In this document: positions 23,347 through 31,413 of the stretch, piece by piece
How positions within the stretch are numbered: the stretch's first letter is position 1
How the letters are laid out: every line of letters begins with the position of its first letter
Assembly (NCBI GenBank): GCA_017622505.1
Contig: JAGAQZ010000106.1
Span: forward strand, 1 to 57,515
Reading direction: 5' to 3'
Length of the DNA: 57,515 nt
DNA from: Lachnospiraceae bacterium
Lineage (GTDB): Bacteria; Bacillota; Clostridia; Lachnospirales; Lachnospiraceae
Made by a program: the position numbers and the translations under genes
The notes under the pieces: model-generated
Databases searched by the model: none
Seen by the model: only the letters and a program-made list of their open reading frames with translations
Told to the model about the DNA's origin: nothing

Positions 23347-25031
23347 AACATTATACTCAAGAAATTGTATTTCAGATAATGAAGAAATTTGATGAAATAT
23401 GTAGAGAGAATAAGTTACATTACTCATTGGGGTTTGATACATTATACGGCGCATGCCGATTAGAAGGTTTTTTACCGAGTAGTTATATGGCACATATGAT
23501 TATGCCACATCAAGATTATGTGAGGTTTTTAAAAATTGCTAATGAAATATTAGATTTGCCATATTACATTGAAAATTTTGAAAATAATACAGAAGCAAAA
23601 TATGTTTATACCTTAATGAAAAAAAGAAGTAAAGTCAGATTACCGCAGGAACGAAAGAAGGATGAGAGATATTATGATTACTGTATTATGATTGTGCCTT
23701 TGCTTCCTGTTGCTGATGATCAAAACACATATTACGAGAGCGTAGAGAGCTATATTCATAATATGAGTATTGTAAATGTAACAACGACAGGACCGGACTT
23801 GAACTCTGCCAGAACAAGGAAATATCGTAAAGTTAATATTCCGTTACTAAAGGAAGATAAGAAGTGTGCATTTGATATAGTGAAACAAATGCTTCAAGAT
23901 AGTATGCTGTTGTCTGAACGTAAATATGTATTGCTTCCTATTGATATTTATGAAGAGTGGGGAACTGTTCTGCCTGAGATAAATAAAATGAATCGTAGGC
24001 AATGCAACGGTTGCGTAAATAAATATGAAACATATACTCAATTTAGAAATGTATATTTTGAAGGATATAAGTTTCAAATTATCGAAACGGCAGAGGAATG
24101 GTTACAAGATTATTATAATGAATTAATTGGGACACTTGAAAAAGACAAAGGAAATCTTTTGGTATTGCGTGGATTTGAAGAATTGAGAAGAATGCAACTG
24201 CTTCAATTAGATTTGATGTTGGAAATTAAGCGTATTTGTGAAAAGAATCATATTCCGTACTTTGTTTTTTTTGGAACCTTGTTGGGTGCGATGCGGCATA
24301 AAGGATTTATTCCATGGGATTATGATGCTGATATCGTCATGTTTAAGAAAGACTATGACAGATTTTTTGAGGCTGCCAAGCAAGATCTTAATCATAATAA
24401 GTTTTATGTTTCTGTTAACGATGAAAAGAATATATATGTACATAATGTATATGCAAGAATTGGAATAAAGTATACAAATTGCGCAATATATGAACAACGA
24501 ATAAATGCAGAGAAAGAGGGCGTGGCAATGGATATATTTCCACTTTTTAATGGCGCGTCTTCACGTATGGCAGCTAAAAGACAGACGTGGTGGTGCAATT
24601 ATGTATTTAAGCCGATGGCGTGGGCTCATAATAGAGCAAAATATATTCCGTTTAATCGTAAAAATATTTACTATAAAATTGTACGCTTTGTACCTTTGAA
24701 ATGGTCGTACAGAGCTTATGAATATTTTGCTAATATGTATGAAGAGAAAGATACAGATTATTGTGCATGGTTAATTGTCAAGTCGAATCCATATGGTTCT
24801 ATTTTGTGTAATAAGAATGCTTATAAGGATTTGGTACAAGTGGAGTTTGAAGGGCATTCTTTTCCTGTTCCCAGAGATACAGATGGAATTTTAAAGGCGC
24901 TTTATGGCGAGCAATATATGGAGTATCCTGCACCTTTTAAAAGGATGATTGCTCATACGTATTTTCATTTGGATACCGGTGATTATGAGGTAGATATTAC
25001 CTCAGGATTAGGAGAGGAACAGTATGAATGA
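23337..25031 (+). CDS. tandem LicD-domain phosphotransferase, N-terminal copy degenerate
   Basis: A 564-residue fusion of two LicD-type domains (about 5-260 and 285-540). LicD enzymes move phosphocholine or polyol phosphate from a CDP donor to a glycan. The second copy has the full active-site stretch FGTLLGAMRHKGF followed by PWDYDADIVM with Asp328, Asp330 and Asp332. The first copy is aligned by eye at FDTLYGACRLEGF and PSSYMAHMIM, where the three Asp are Ser49, Met51 and His53. It is therefore probably not catalytic and may bind substrate or partner. Later segments such as VAMDIFPLFNG (about 399) are also LicD-like. It overlaps the SDR gene by 10 bases and the first FkbM gene by 8. A central part of the proposed flagellin-modification pathway. 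Confidence 0.9.
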   Translation: MAIKHYTQEIVFQIMKKFDEICRENKLHYSLGFDTLYGACRLEGFLPSSYMAHMIMPHQDYVRFLKIANEILDLPYYIENFENNTEAKYVYTLMKKRSKVRLPQERKKDERYYDYCIMIVPLLPVADDQNTYYESVESYIHNMSIVNVTTTGPDLNSARTRKYRKVNIPLLKEDKKCAFDIVKQMLQDSMLLSERKYVLLPIDIYEEWGTVLPEINKMNRRQCNGCVNKYETYTQFRNVYFEGYKFQIIETAEEWLQDYYNELIGTLEKDKGNLLVLRGFEELRRMQLLQLDLMLEIKRICEKNHIPYFVFFGTLLGAMRHKGFIPWDYDADIVMFKKDYDRFFEAAKQDLNHNKFYVSVNDEKNIYVHNVYARIGIKYTNCAIYEQRINAEKEGVAMDIFPLFNGASSRMAAKRQTWWCNYVFKPMAWAHNRAKYIPFNRKNIYYKIVRFVPLKWSYRAYEYFANMYEEKDTDYCAWLIVKSNPYGSILCNKNAYKDLVQVEFEGHSFPVPRDTDGILKALYGEQYMEYPAPFKRMIAHTYFHLDTGDYEVDITSGLGEEQYE

Positions 25032-26082
25032 TGGTGGGAACTTAAGAGATTATAAAAAAATGATAGAAGATTACAAAAAAGTATACGATTTTTTTGAAGA
25101 TGAAGAATCAAAAGTTATATATCGAAGCTTTGTAATGTATCGTTTATTTAAAAGTCCGGAATATTTTTGGGATTCTATTAAGTACATTTTAAATAAGCAT
25201 AATAGAGATGACGTAGTTACTAATATTTCTAATCGAAAAATAGTTCTGTTTGGGGCAGGATGCGCAGCAGAAGAGATGTTGGAGATGTTTGAAAAGCATA
25301 ATATTAGTGTGGCGTATTGTGTGGATAATAATTCGGATAAGTGGGGAAGAAAATTACATAATTGCGATATTGTATCGCCACAAGTACTATTAGAAGATGA
25401 AGAAGCTCCTTTTGTTATTATCACGGTTTCCTGTTATAAAGTAAATTATCAAATTAAAGAACAGTTACTAAATTGGAAGATAAATCCGGACAGAGTATTT
25501 TCTTGGTTTGATATTGTAGGAAAAATGTATATAGAAACTGAGATTGCACCGATTAAGCAAAATGATGTTTTTGTTGACGGCGGTTGCTTTGATGGGGAGA
25601 CAGCTATTGATTTTCATAATGTTATACCGGGTGGCGTTAAAAAAATATATGCATATGAACCAGATCCGATTAATATGGAAAAATGCCGAGATGCATTAAG
25701 GCACTTGGATAATGTCATTATGGTAAATGCAGGTGTATTTAGCCGAAGCGGAGAAGTATATTTTAATGCCAGCGCGGGTGAGTCGTCGGCTATTAGTGAG
25801 TATGGAAAGGATAAAATATCTGTACGTACAATTGACGTGGAATCACCGGATGCAACCTTTATTAAATTGGATATTGAGGGTTCGGAATTGGAAGCGTTAA
25901 GGGGAGCTTCAGAGACTATCAAAAGAAATAAACCAAGATTGGCAATTTCGATTTATCATAAACCGGAAGATTTGCTTGAATTACCACTATATTTGAAGGA
26001 ACTATTGCCAAGTTATAAATTTTATTTGCGTCATTACTCAATGGCCTATATGGAATGTGTATTATTTGCGGTTGTGGAATGA
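25024..26082 (+). CDS. FkbM-family methyltransferase with N-terminal Rossmann-like domain (first copy)
   Basis: A 352-residue protein with two parts. Residues about 65-160 form a nucleotide-binding-like fold (IVLFGAGCAAEEMLEMF, then VAYCVDNNSDKWG). Residues about 175-350 are an FkbM SAM-dependent methyltransferase: NDVFVDGGCFDGETAIDF (SAM loop), IYAYEPDPINMEKC, FIKLDIEGSELEALRGA and KPRLAISIYHKPEDL. FkbM enzymes usually O-methylate sugars or small molecules. It overlaps the LicD gene by 8 bases and is followed 17 bases later by a close paralogue. It probably adds a methyl cap to the island glycan. Confidence 0.92.
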   Translation: MNDGGNLRDYKKMIEDYKKVYDFFEDEESKVIYRSFVMYRLFKSPEYFWDSIKYILNKHNRDDVVTNISNRKIVLFGAGCAAEEMLEMFEKHNISVAYCVDNNSDKWGRKLHNCDIVSPQVLLEDEEAPFVIITVSCYKVNYQIKEQLLNWKINPDRVFSWFDIVGKMYIETEIAPIKQNDVFVDGGCFDGETAIDFHNVIPGGVKKIYAYEPDPINMEKCRDALRHLDNVIMVNAGVFSRSGEVYFNASAGESSAISEYGKDKISVRTIDVESPDATFIKLDIEGSELEALRGASETIKRNKPRLAISIYHKPEDLLELPLYLKELLPSYKFYLRHYSMAYMECVLFAVVE

Positions 26083-26099
26083 CAATGAGGTGAAGGAAA

Positions 26100-27137
26100 A
26101 TGGTTAATACATTAATATCGGATGTAGAGAGATTAAATCAGATGTGGGGAGATGAGGAGTCACGCATTATATTTCAGGCTAATATAATGTATCGATTATT
26201 TGGAGATGTAAGCGCGTACGAAAAGTCCAATCAATACATTTTTCAACGACGACAGGCGAAAAACATATTAGATTTGTTAAAAAAAAATAAAGGAACGTTG
26301 GCTTTGTTTGGCGCGAGCGTTGCGGGCGAAGTCACCTTGGATTTATTAAACGCGTTGGGAATTCAAGCATCTTATTTTGTCGATAATGATTCTAAAAAAT
26401 GGGGCAATCAACTACGTGGGTTGCATATACGTGACCCGAAGTGTTTGCAGGACAATACTCAATTTGAATATGTCCTTGTGACACCTTCTTCGTCTCGTTT
26501 TTGTGAGGAGATTATTGAACAGTTGCTTGATATGGGGGTTTCACAGAACAAAATATTGTGTCCATATAAAGTTTTTGGCAAGATGTATTGTGAACAGGAG
26601 ATTTTAGATATTACAGAAAATGATGTTTTGGTTGATGGTGGGTGTTATGATGGGACTAGTAGCTATGATATAGATAGCATTCCAGTTAACGGAATTAAAA
26701 AAATATATGCATTTGAACCAGATGAGAATCATTTTGAGAGATGTAGAAAATATTTCAAAGATAATCAAAAAGTAGAATTAATAAAAAAAGGTTTATATGA
26801 TGCAAATGGAGTTTGCAGTTTTATGAGCCAAGATGGTGAAGGTTCGTTGATATGTGATGGAGGAACAGAAAAAATAGATATTTGTAAAATTGATACATTG
26901 GCAAGCGATGCAACTTTTATAAAAATGGATATTGAAGGTGCTGAATTGAAGGCTTTGGAGGGTGCAAAAGAAACAATTATAAAAAATAGACCGAAGCTTG
27001 CAATTTCTATTTATCATAATCCGGAGGATATCTTGCAAATACCGCTTTGGCTAAAAGAAATAGTTCCCGAGTACAGGTTGTATTTGCGACAATATACAAT
27101 GTCATATTTGGAATGTGTTTTATATGCTACAATATAG
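26100..27137 (+). CDS. FkbM-family methyltransferase with N-terminal Rossmann-like domain (second copy)
   Basis: A 345-residue paralogue of the preceding gene with the same two-part design: LALFGASVAGEVTLDLL and YFVDNDSKKWG in the N-terminal part, then NDVLVDGGCYDGTSSYD, IYAFEPDENHFERC, FIKMDIEGAELKALEGA and RPKLAISIYHNPEDI. The two genes share short runs of nearly identical DNA around IYA(Y/F)EPD, which suggests tandem duplication followed by divergence. Different loop residues around the SAM site suggest two methylation positions or substrates. Last gene of the island; a weak terminator and the flaG promoter follow. GAGGTGAAGG precedes the ATG. Confidence 0.92.
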   Translation: MVNTLISDVERLNQMWGDEESRIIFQANIMYRLFGDVSAYEKSNQYIFQRRQAKNILDLLKKNKGTLALFGASVAGEVTLDLLNALGIQASYFVDNDSKKWGNQLRGLHIRDPKCLQDNTQFEYVLVTPSSSRFCEEIIEQLLDMGVSQNKILCPYKVFGKMYCEQEILDITENDVLVDGGCYDGTSSYDIDSIPVNGIKKIYAFEPDENHFERCRKYFKDNQKVELIKKGLYDANGVCSFMSQDGEGSLICDGGTEKIDICKIDTLASDATFIKMDIEGAELKALEGAKETIIKNRPKLAISIYHNPEDILQIPLWLKEIVPEYRLYLRQYTMSYLECVLYATI

Positions 27138-27215
27138 AGGTGAAAATATTCGTGTCATAAATGGTAGCAATATAGTAAAGATGTCATTATTGTGCTAAAA
27201 CGGCTTGTGTGATGG

Positions 27216-27254
27216 AGTTAACCTAAAGGATTAAAGAATTAAGTTAACTTTTTA
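27216..27254 (+). terminator. weak terminator after the glycan island
   Basis: AGTTAAC (27216-27222) and GTTAACT (27243-27249) are complementary, with a 20-base AT-rich loop and a T-run after the second arm. Confidence 0.35.
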
Positions 27255-27264
27255 AAAATATCTC

Positions 27265-27292
27265 TAAACTTTTCCTTATAATCTGCCGATAA
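27265..27292 (+). promoter_or_regulatory. sigma-28 promoter of flaG-fliD-fliS
   Basis: TAAA (27265-27268), 17 bases, CCGATAA (27286-27292) with G before it: a near-perfect GCCGATAA element. The leader also holds a GCGGA/TCCGC hairpin (27306-27320). Confidence 0.8.
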
Positions 27293-27368
27293 AAAATATA
27301 AGAAAGCGGATATAGTCCGCATTGTAACGTATAAACAATAAGCATATATCACACGGAGGTGATTCGAA

Positions 27369-27782
27369 ATGGCAATTGAAGCATTAGGCGGAGCAATGTC
27401 TTATCAGGCACAGCCCGTAGTTAAACCCCAGGTGGCAACACCGCAACCAGTGACCATGGAAGGTCAGATGGTAGAAACAAATCCTATGGTGGATGCCAAC
27501 ACTGCAGCAGTTGCTCAGGTAAGTGAGCAGAGTGAATTTCAGAATGGACAGCAGAAGGAACCCAGCAACGAACAGATTCGTAAAGCTGTGGAAGATATCA
27601 ATAAGAAAGCAAGCTATTCGGATGTTCAGTTTGGTGTGCATGAGGGCACCAACAGAATTACAATCAAGATTGTAGATCGGGAAACTAAGAAAGTAATCAA
27701 GGAACTTCCGCCCGAGAAGACTTTGGATATGATTGCCAAAGCATGGGAGTTGGCAGGCATCCTTGTAGATGAGAAGAGATAG
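27369..27782 (+). CDS. flaG: FlaG-family flagellar protein
   Basis: A 137-residue FlaG-type protein. A disordered Gln/Pro/Val-rich N-terminal half (about 1-65) is followed by the FlaG domain (about 66-137): EQIRKAVEDINKKA, VQFGVHEGTNRITIKIVDRETKKVIKELPPEKTLDMIAKAWELAGILVDEKR in its usual order. FlaG influences filament length or assembly in several bacteria; its exact action is not settled. GGAGGTGATT precedes the ATG, and fliD follows 11 bases downstream, the standard arrangement. Confidence 0.93.
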   Translation: MAIEALGGAMSYQAQPVVKPQVATPQPVTMEGQMVETNPMVDANTAAVAQVSEQSEFQNGQQKEPSNEQIRKAVEDINKKASYSDVQFGVHEGTNRITIKIVDRETKKVIKELPPEKTLDMIAKAWELAGILVDEKR

Positions 27783-27793
27783 GAGGAAACCAT

Positions 27794-29287
27794 ATGTCAG
27801 ATTTAATGAGATTAACAGGCTTGAGTTCCGGTATGGATACTGAAAGTATTGTAAGTGCATTGGTTTCAGCCAAAAAGACTAGAGTAGATGAGGCTAAGCA
27901 GGCACAGACTAAGTTGGAATGGACGCAGGATGCTTGGAAGGATATGAACAGTAAAATTTACGGTTTGTATTCCGGCAAACTTTCTAGTATGAGATTTTCA
28001 AATTCATATAGCAAGAAAAAGACAACGACATCTAATAATGCATTAAGTGTGGTTTCAGGTGCAGGTGCGGTGGATGGTTCTTATACAGCGCGAATTAAGT
28101 CGGTTGCTAAGGCGGGATATCTTACCGGCGCAGAGATTTCTACAACAGATGGCGGCAAGGTAACTAACAATACCAAGTTGGCGGATTTAGGTATTGCTGT
28201 AGGTTCCGCTATCGGTATTCAGTATAAAGGTAAAACTACTCAGATTGAAATTGGCGAAGATATGACGATGGGTCAGCTCGTTAATAAATTAAAAGAAGTT
28301 GGTGTAAATGCTAACTTTGACGAAGGCAATCAGAGATTATTTGTAAGTGCCAAAGAAACAGGTGTGGCAAATGATTTCTTGTTTGTAGATGCCGGCGCAA
28401 ATACGACCAATACACTTAATAAGCTTGGACTTACAGCTTCAGCAGGTTCTACCAGAATCAAAGGTGCTGATGCAGAATTGGAATTAAATGGTGCTACTTT
28501 TAAATCTAGTACAAATTCTTTTACCATTAATGGTTCGACTTATACGGTAAATCGTGTTGTGGATGAAGAAATTTCCATTACTACCGAAAATGATACCAGT
28601 GGTATCTATGATATGGTGAAGAATTTCTTCAAGGAATATAATGATACTATCAATGCAATGAATAAGTCGTATACTGCTGCTTCTGCAAAGGGATATGAGC
28701 CTTTAACAGATGAGCAGAAGGAAGCAATGTCCGAGAAGCAAATTGAGGATTGGGAAGACAAGATTAAGGATTCTCTTCTTCGTAAAGATTCAACATTATC
28801 TTCGGTAATGAATGCAATGCGTTCGGCTATGAATCAGGGTATTGAAATTGACGGTAAAACTTATTATCTGTCAGATTTCGGTATTGCAACTGGTGGATAC
28901 TTTGAAGTGGATGAGAAAGAAAGATATGCTTACCATATTGATGGGGATTCCGAGGATTCTTATTCGGCAGGCAAAGACGATAAGTTGAAAGCGGCAATTG
29001 CTTCTGATCCTGAACTTGTAACGAAGTTCTTTACTAAATTGTCAAGCAATTTATATAATAGTATGACTGAGAAGATGTCATCTTCTGAATACAGTAGTAT
29101 GTACAAGGTATATAACGATAAGAAGATGAAATCTGATTATGATAAATATAGTAAGGAAATAAAGGAACTAGAGAAAAAGTTATCAGCGGCAGAAGATAGG
29201 TATTATAAGCAGTTTGCGGCAATGGAAAAAGCCATGGCAAAACTTAATTCAAGTGGTAATGCACTTTCAGGTTTGTTTAATATGTAA
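27794..29287 (+). CDS. fliD: FliD, filament cap (hook-associated protein 2)
   Basis: A 497-residue filament cap protein that sits at the tip and helps flagellin subunits fold in. N-terminal motif LTGLSSGMDTESIVSALVSAKKTRVD (about 7-32) and the DAWKDMNSKI helix are typical. Central strands (about 80-290) form the exposed domains. The C-terminal coiled region (IKELEKKLSAAEDRYYKQFAAMEKAMAKLNSSGNALSGLF split over about 450-495) is conserved. Length is normal for Clostridia. AGGAGG lies in front of the ATG. Confidence 0.95.
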   Translation: MSDLMRLTGLSSGMDTESIVSALVSAKKTRVDEAKQAQTKLEWTQDAWKDMNSKIYGLYSGKLSSMRFSNSYSKKKTTTSNNALSVVSGAGAVDGSYTARIKSVAKAGYLTGAEISTTDGGKVTNNTKLADLGIAVGSAIGIQYKGKTTQIEIGEDMTMGQLVNKLKEVGVNANFDEGNQRLFVSAKETGVANDFLFVDAGANTTNTLNKLGLTASAGSTRIKGADAELELNGATFKSSTNSFTINGSTYTVNRVVDEEISITTENDTSGIYDMVKNFFKEYNDTINAMNKSYTAASAKGYEPLTDEQKEAMSEKQIEDWEDKIKDSLLRKDSTLSSVMNAMRSAMNQGIEIDGKTYYLSDFGIATGGYFEVDEKERYAYHIDGDSEDSYSAGKDDKLKAAIASDPELVTKFFTKLSSNLYNSMTEKMSSSEYSSMYKVYNDKKMKSDYDKYSKEIKELEKKLSAAEDRYYKQFAAMEKAMAKLNSSGNALSGLFNM

Positions 29288-29304
29288 TATTTTATAATCT
29301 AATA

Positions 29305-29340
29305 AAAAACTCCCTACTTCCGATGGAGTAGGGAGTTTTT
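29305..29340 (+). terminator. strong terminator between fliD and fliS
   Basis: AAAAACTCCCTACT (29305-29318) pairs perfectly with AGTAGGGAGTTTTT (29327-29340). Only 24 bases separate it from the fliS start, with no room for a promoter, so fliS must rely on read-through or RNA processing. Confidence 0.9.
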
Positions 29341-29364
29341 AATAAAATCAAGGAGGACTGGGTT

Positions 29365-29742
29365 ATGGCAACCAATCCCTATGCGCAGTATCAAAACAGT
29401 AAAATTCTAACGGCATCACCAGCGGAGTTAACGTTAATGTTATATGATGGTGCAATTAAATTCAGTAATATTGCAATAACAGCAATGGAAGAGAAGGATA
29501 TACAGAAGGCTCATAATAATATTATCAAGGTGCAACGTATCATTAATGAATTTCGTGCCACACTAGATCGAAAATATGAAGTGGCTAAAGATTTTGATAA
29601 TATTTATACATACCTTCTGCAGAGACTTTTTGATGCAAATATTAAGAAAGATCCTGAAATTATGCGAGAGGTAGTTGGGCATCTGCGTACTTTGCGAGAA
29701 ACTTGGATTGAAATTATGAAGAAAAGTAAAGGCGGCGCTTAA
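29365..29742 (+). CDS. fliS: FliS, flagellin export chaperone
   Basis: A 125-residue helical chaperone that binds the C-terminal helix of flagellin and keeps it from polymerising in the cytoplasm. Typical features are NPYAQYQNSKILTASPAELTLMLYDGAIKF (start helix and conserved LxLMLYDGA), the central IIKVQRIINEFRATLD and the end LRTLRETWIEIMKK. In Firmicutes FliS also binds FliW. AAGGAGG precedes the ATG. It lies directly after a strong terminator. Confidence 0.95.
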   Translation: MATNPYAQYQNSKILTASPAELTLMLYDGAIKFSNIAITAMEEKDIQKAHNNIIKVQRIINEFRATLDRKYEVAKDFDNIYTYLLQRLFDANIKKDPEIMREVVGHLRTLRETWIEIMKKSKGGA

Positions 29743-29772
29743 TAGCAGATAGTAACGAATAGGGGAAAGTAT

Positions 29773-30249
29773 ATGGAAAGACAATATATTCAGATGATGA
29801 TAGAGAGTCTTCGGAAGAAAGAGGAGATTCTGACATCTTTGCTAGATAAAAGTGAAAAGCAGAAAGAAGTATTATCAGAGGCAGAGGTTGAGTGGGATGT
29901 TTTTGATAATTTGACAGTAGAAAAAGGTGAATTAATTGATGCTCTTCTAAAGTTGGATGAAGGTTTCGAGAATTTGTTTGAACGAATTAAGGAACTGTTA
30001 ACAGAGAAGAAGGAACTGTATAAAACAGAAATTGGTTTTATGCAGGCAAGTATTGCAACGTTAACGGAGAAGAGTGCTAAATTAGAAGCGTTAGAACAAC
30101 GCAATAAGAAATTAGTAGAAAGTCGTATTGCGGAAAGCCGTCAGAACATTAAGCAGTCTAAAATCGGATCGCAGGCAGCAATGCAATATTATCAGAAGAT
30201 GAATCGTATTAATACTGTAGACCCGCAATTAATGGATAAAAAGAGTTGA
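29773..30249 (+). CDS. FlgN/FliT-like flagellar chaperone candidate
   Basis: A 158-residue, highly charged, nearly all-helical protein (long helices at about 3-65 and 75-125, then a Gln/Ser-rich end with QAAMQYYQKM). The layout, including ESLRKKEEILTSLLDKSEKQKEVL and a Val-Glu-Lys-Gly-Glu segment, resembles FlgN. Its place after fliS is where FliT-type cap chaperones occur. It is distinct from the FlgN at 8960. I favour an export chaperone for FliD, from position and fold only. GGGGAAAG precedes the ATG. Confidence 0.65.
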   Translation: MERQYIQMMIESLRKKEEILTSLLDKSEKQKEVLSEAEVEWDVFDNLTVEKGELIDALLKLDEGFENLFERIKELLTEKKELYKTEIGFMQASIATLTEKSAKLEALEQRNKKLVESRIAESRQNIKQSKIGSQAAMQYYQKMNRINTVDPQLMDKKS

Positions 30250-30346
30250 TTTTAATTGTAAAGGCATATATTTATTCCCGAATAATAGCTTGGCCCAAGG
30301 GATTTTGAATAATTTTAAAAAAATTAAATTTTTTTTATAAAAGGTA

Positions 30347-30373
30347 TAAAGTATTTGGGAAAGTCTCCGATAT
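30347..30373 (+). promoter_or_regulatory. sigma-28 promoter of hag
   Basis: TAAA (30347-30350), 16 bases, CCGATAT (30367-30373), identical in layout to the flgM promoter. It gives a leader of about 130 bases. Confidence 0.88.
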
Positions 30374-30412
30374 ATAATACAAGTAAACAAAATAAGTTAC
30401 TTATTAACCACC

Positions 30413-30501
30413 GTAGTAAGAGAAATGAAGCGTACGGTCAGGACTTTTACTACAACCATTAACAAACGAGTAGCAAGGATGCTACCGTAAATTCAAGGAG
30501 G
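30413..30501 (+). promoter_or_regulatory. hag leader with CsrA-type binding sites
   Basis: Three GGA sites are visible. Site 1 is in the loop of a 10-bp hairpin (GTAGTAAGAG with CTTTTACTAC, 30413-30453; GGA at 30441-30443). Site 2 is a perfect small hairpin GTAGC-AAGGAT-GCTAC (30470-30485), which shows the CsrA consensus AAGGAT in the loop. Site 3 is the ribosome site AAGGAGG (30495-30501). This matches the two-site design known for B. subtilis hag. Confidence 0.75.
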
Positions 30502-30508
30502 AAAAACT

Positions 30509-31327
30509 ATGATAGTACAGCACAATTTAACAGCAATGAACTCAAACAGAATGCTTGGTTTAACATCAAGCTCACAGGCAAAGTCTACAGAGAAGTTATC
30601 TTCAGGTTACAAGATTAACCGTGCAGCAGATGATGCAGCAGGTTTAGCAATTTCCGAAAAGATGCGTAGACAGATCAGAGGTCTTTCACAGGCTTCTGAG
30701 AATGCACAGGACGGTATCTCATGTGTACAGACAGCTGAAGGTGCTTTGGCAGAAGTACATGATATGTTACAGAGAATGAATGAACTTGCAGTTCAGTCAG
30801 CAAATGGTACTAATATGAGTACTGACCGTGAATATCTTCAGTCAGAAGTTGCAGCACTTAAAGATGAAATCAATCGTATTGCCGAATCCGTAACATTTAA
30901 CGAGCAGAAGTTGTTAGATGGTAACTTTAAGGGCGTTGAACTTCAGGTTGGTTCTGAAGGTACTGGTAATAACACAATTGCTATTACTATTGAATCTATG
31001 AGCACAGCTGATATTGGTATTGATGGCGTTGATATTTCAACAGCAGATGATGCACAGACAGCAATTGAGGATATTAAAGAAGCTTTGATTAATGTTTCTA
31101 AGCAGCGTTCAGATCTTGGTGCTGTTCAGAACAGATTAGAGCACACAATCAATAACCTTGACAACGTAGTTGAAAATACTACAGCAGCTGAGGCTCAGAT
31201 TCGTGATACTGATATGGCTTCTGAAATGGTTAAGTTCTCTAACAATAACATCCTTGCTCAGGCAGGTACTTCAATGTTGGCACAGGCTAACCAGTCTAAC
31301 CAGAACGTATTATCATTACTTGGATAA
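30509..31327 (+). CDS. hag: flagellin
   Basis: A 272-residue flagellin, the main filament subunit. The N-terminal D0/D1 region (IVQHNLTAMNSNRMLGLTSS, KLSSGYKINRAADDAAGLAISEKMR, QMNELAVQSANGT-like stretch to about 150) and the C-terminal D1/D0 region (RSDLGAVQNRLEHTINNLDNVVENTTAAEAQIRDTDMASEM, then ANQSNQNVLSLLG) are fully conserved. The central part (about 150-185) is very short, so there are almost no D2/D3 domains. Ser and Thr residues in that region (for example SMSTADIG and DISTADDA) are natural places for glycan attachment. Expressed from a sigma-28 promoter with a CsrA-controlled leader. Confidence 0.97.
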   Translation: MIVQHNLTAMNSNRMLGLTSSSQAKSTEKLSSGYKINRAADDAAGLAISEKMRRQIRGLSQASENAQDGISCVQTAEGALAEVHDMLQRMNELAVQSANGTNMSTDREYLQSEVAALKDEINRIAESVTFNEQKLLDGNFKGVELQVGSEGTGNNTIAITIESMSTADIGIDGVDISTADDAQTAIEDIKEALINVSKQRSDLGAVQNRLEHTINNLDNVVENTTAAEAQIRDTDMASEMVKFSNNNILAQAGTSMLAQANQSNQNVLSLLG

Positions 31328-31356
31328 TATCATTGCAAATTATCGAGCGAACTATC

Positions 31357-31386
31357 AAAGAGCTGGTCGAAAGACCAGCTCTTTTT
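31357..31386 (+). terminator. terminator after hag
   Basis: AAAGAGCTGGTC, tetraloop GAAA, GACCAGCTCTTTTT: a perfect 12-bp stem and T-run. Confidence 0.95.
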
Positions 31387-31413
31387 CTGTCTAAGAATAT
31401 TATGGTTTAAATA

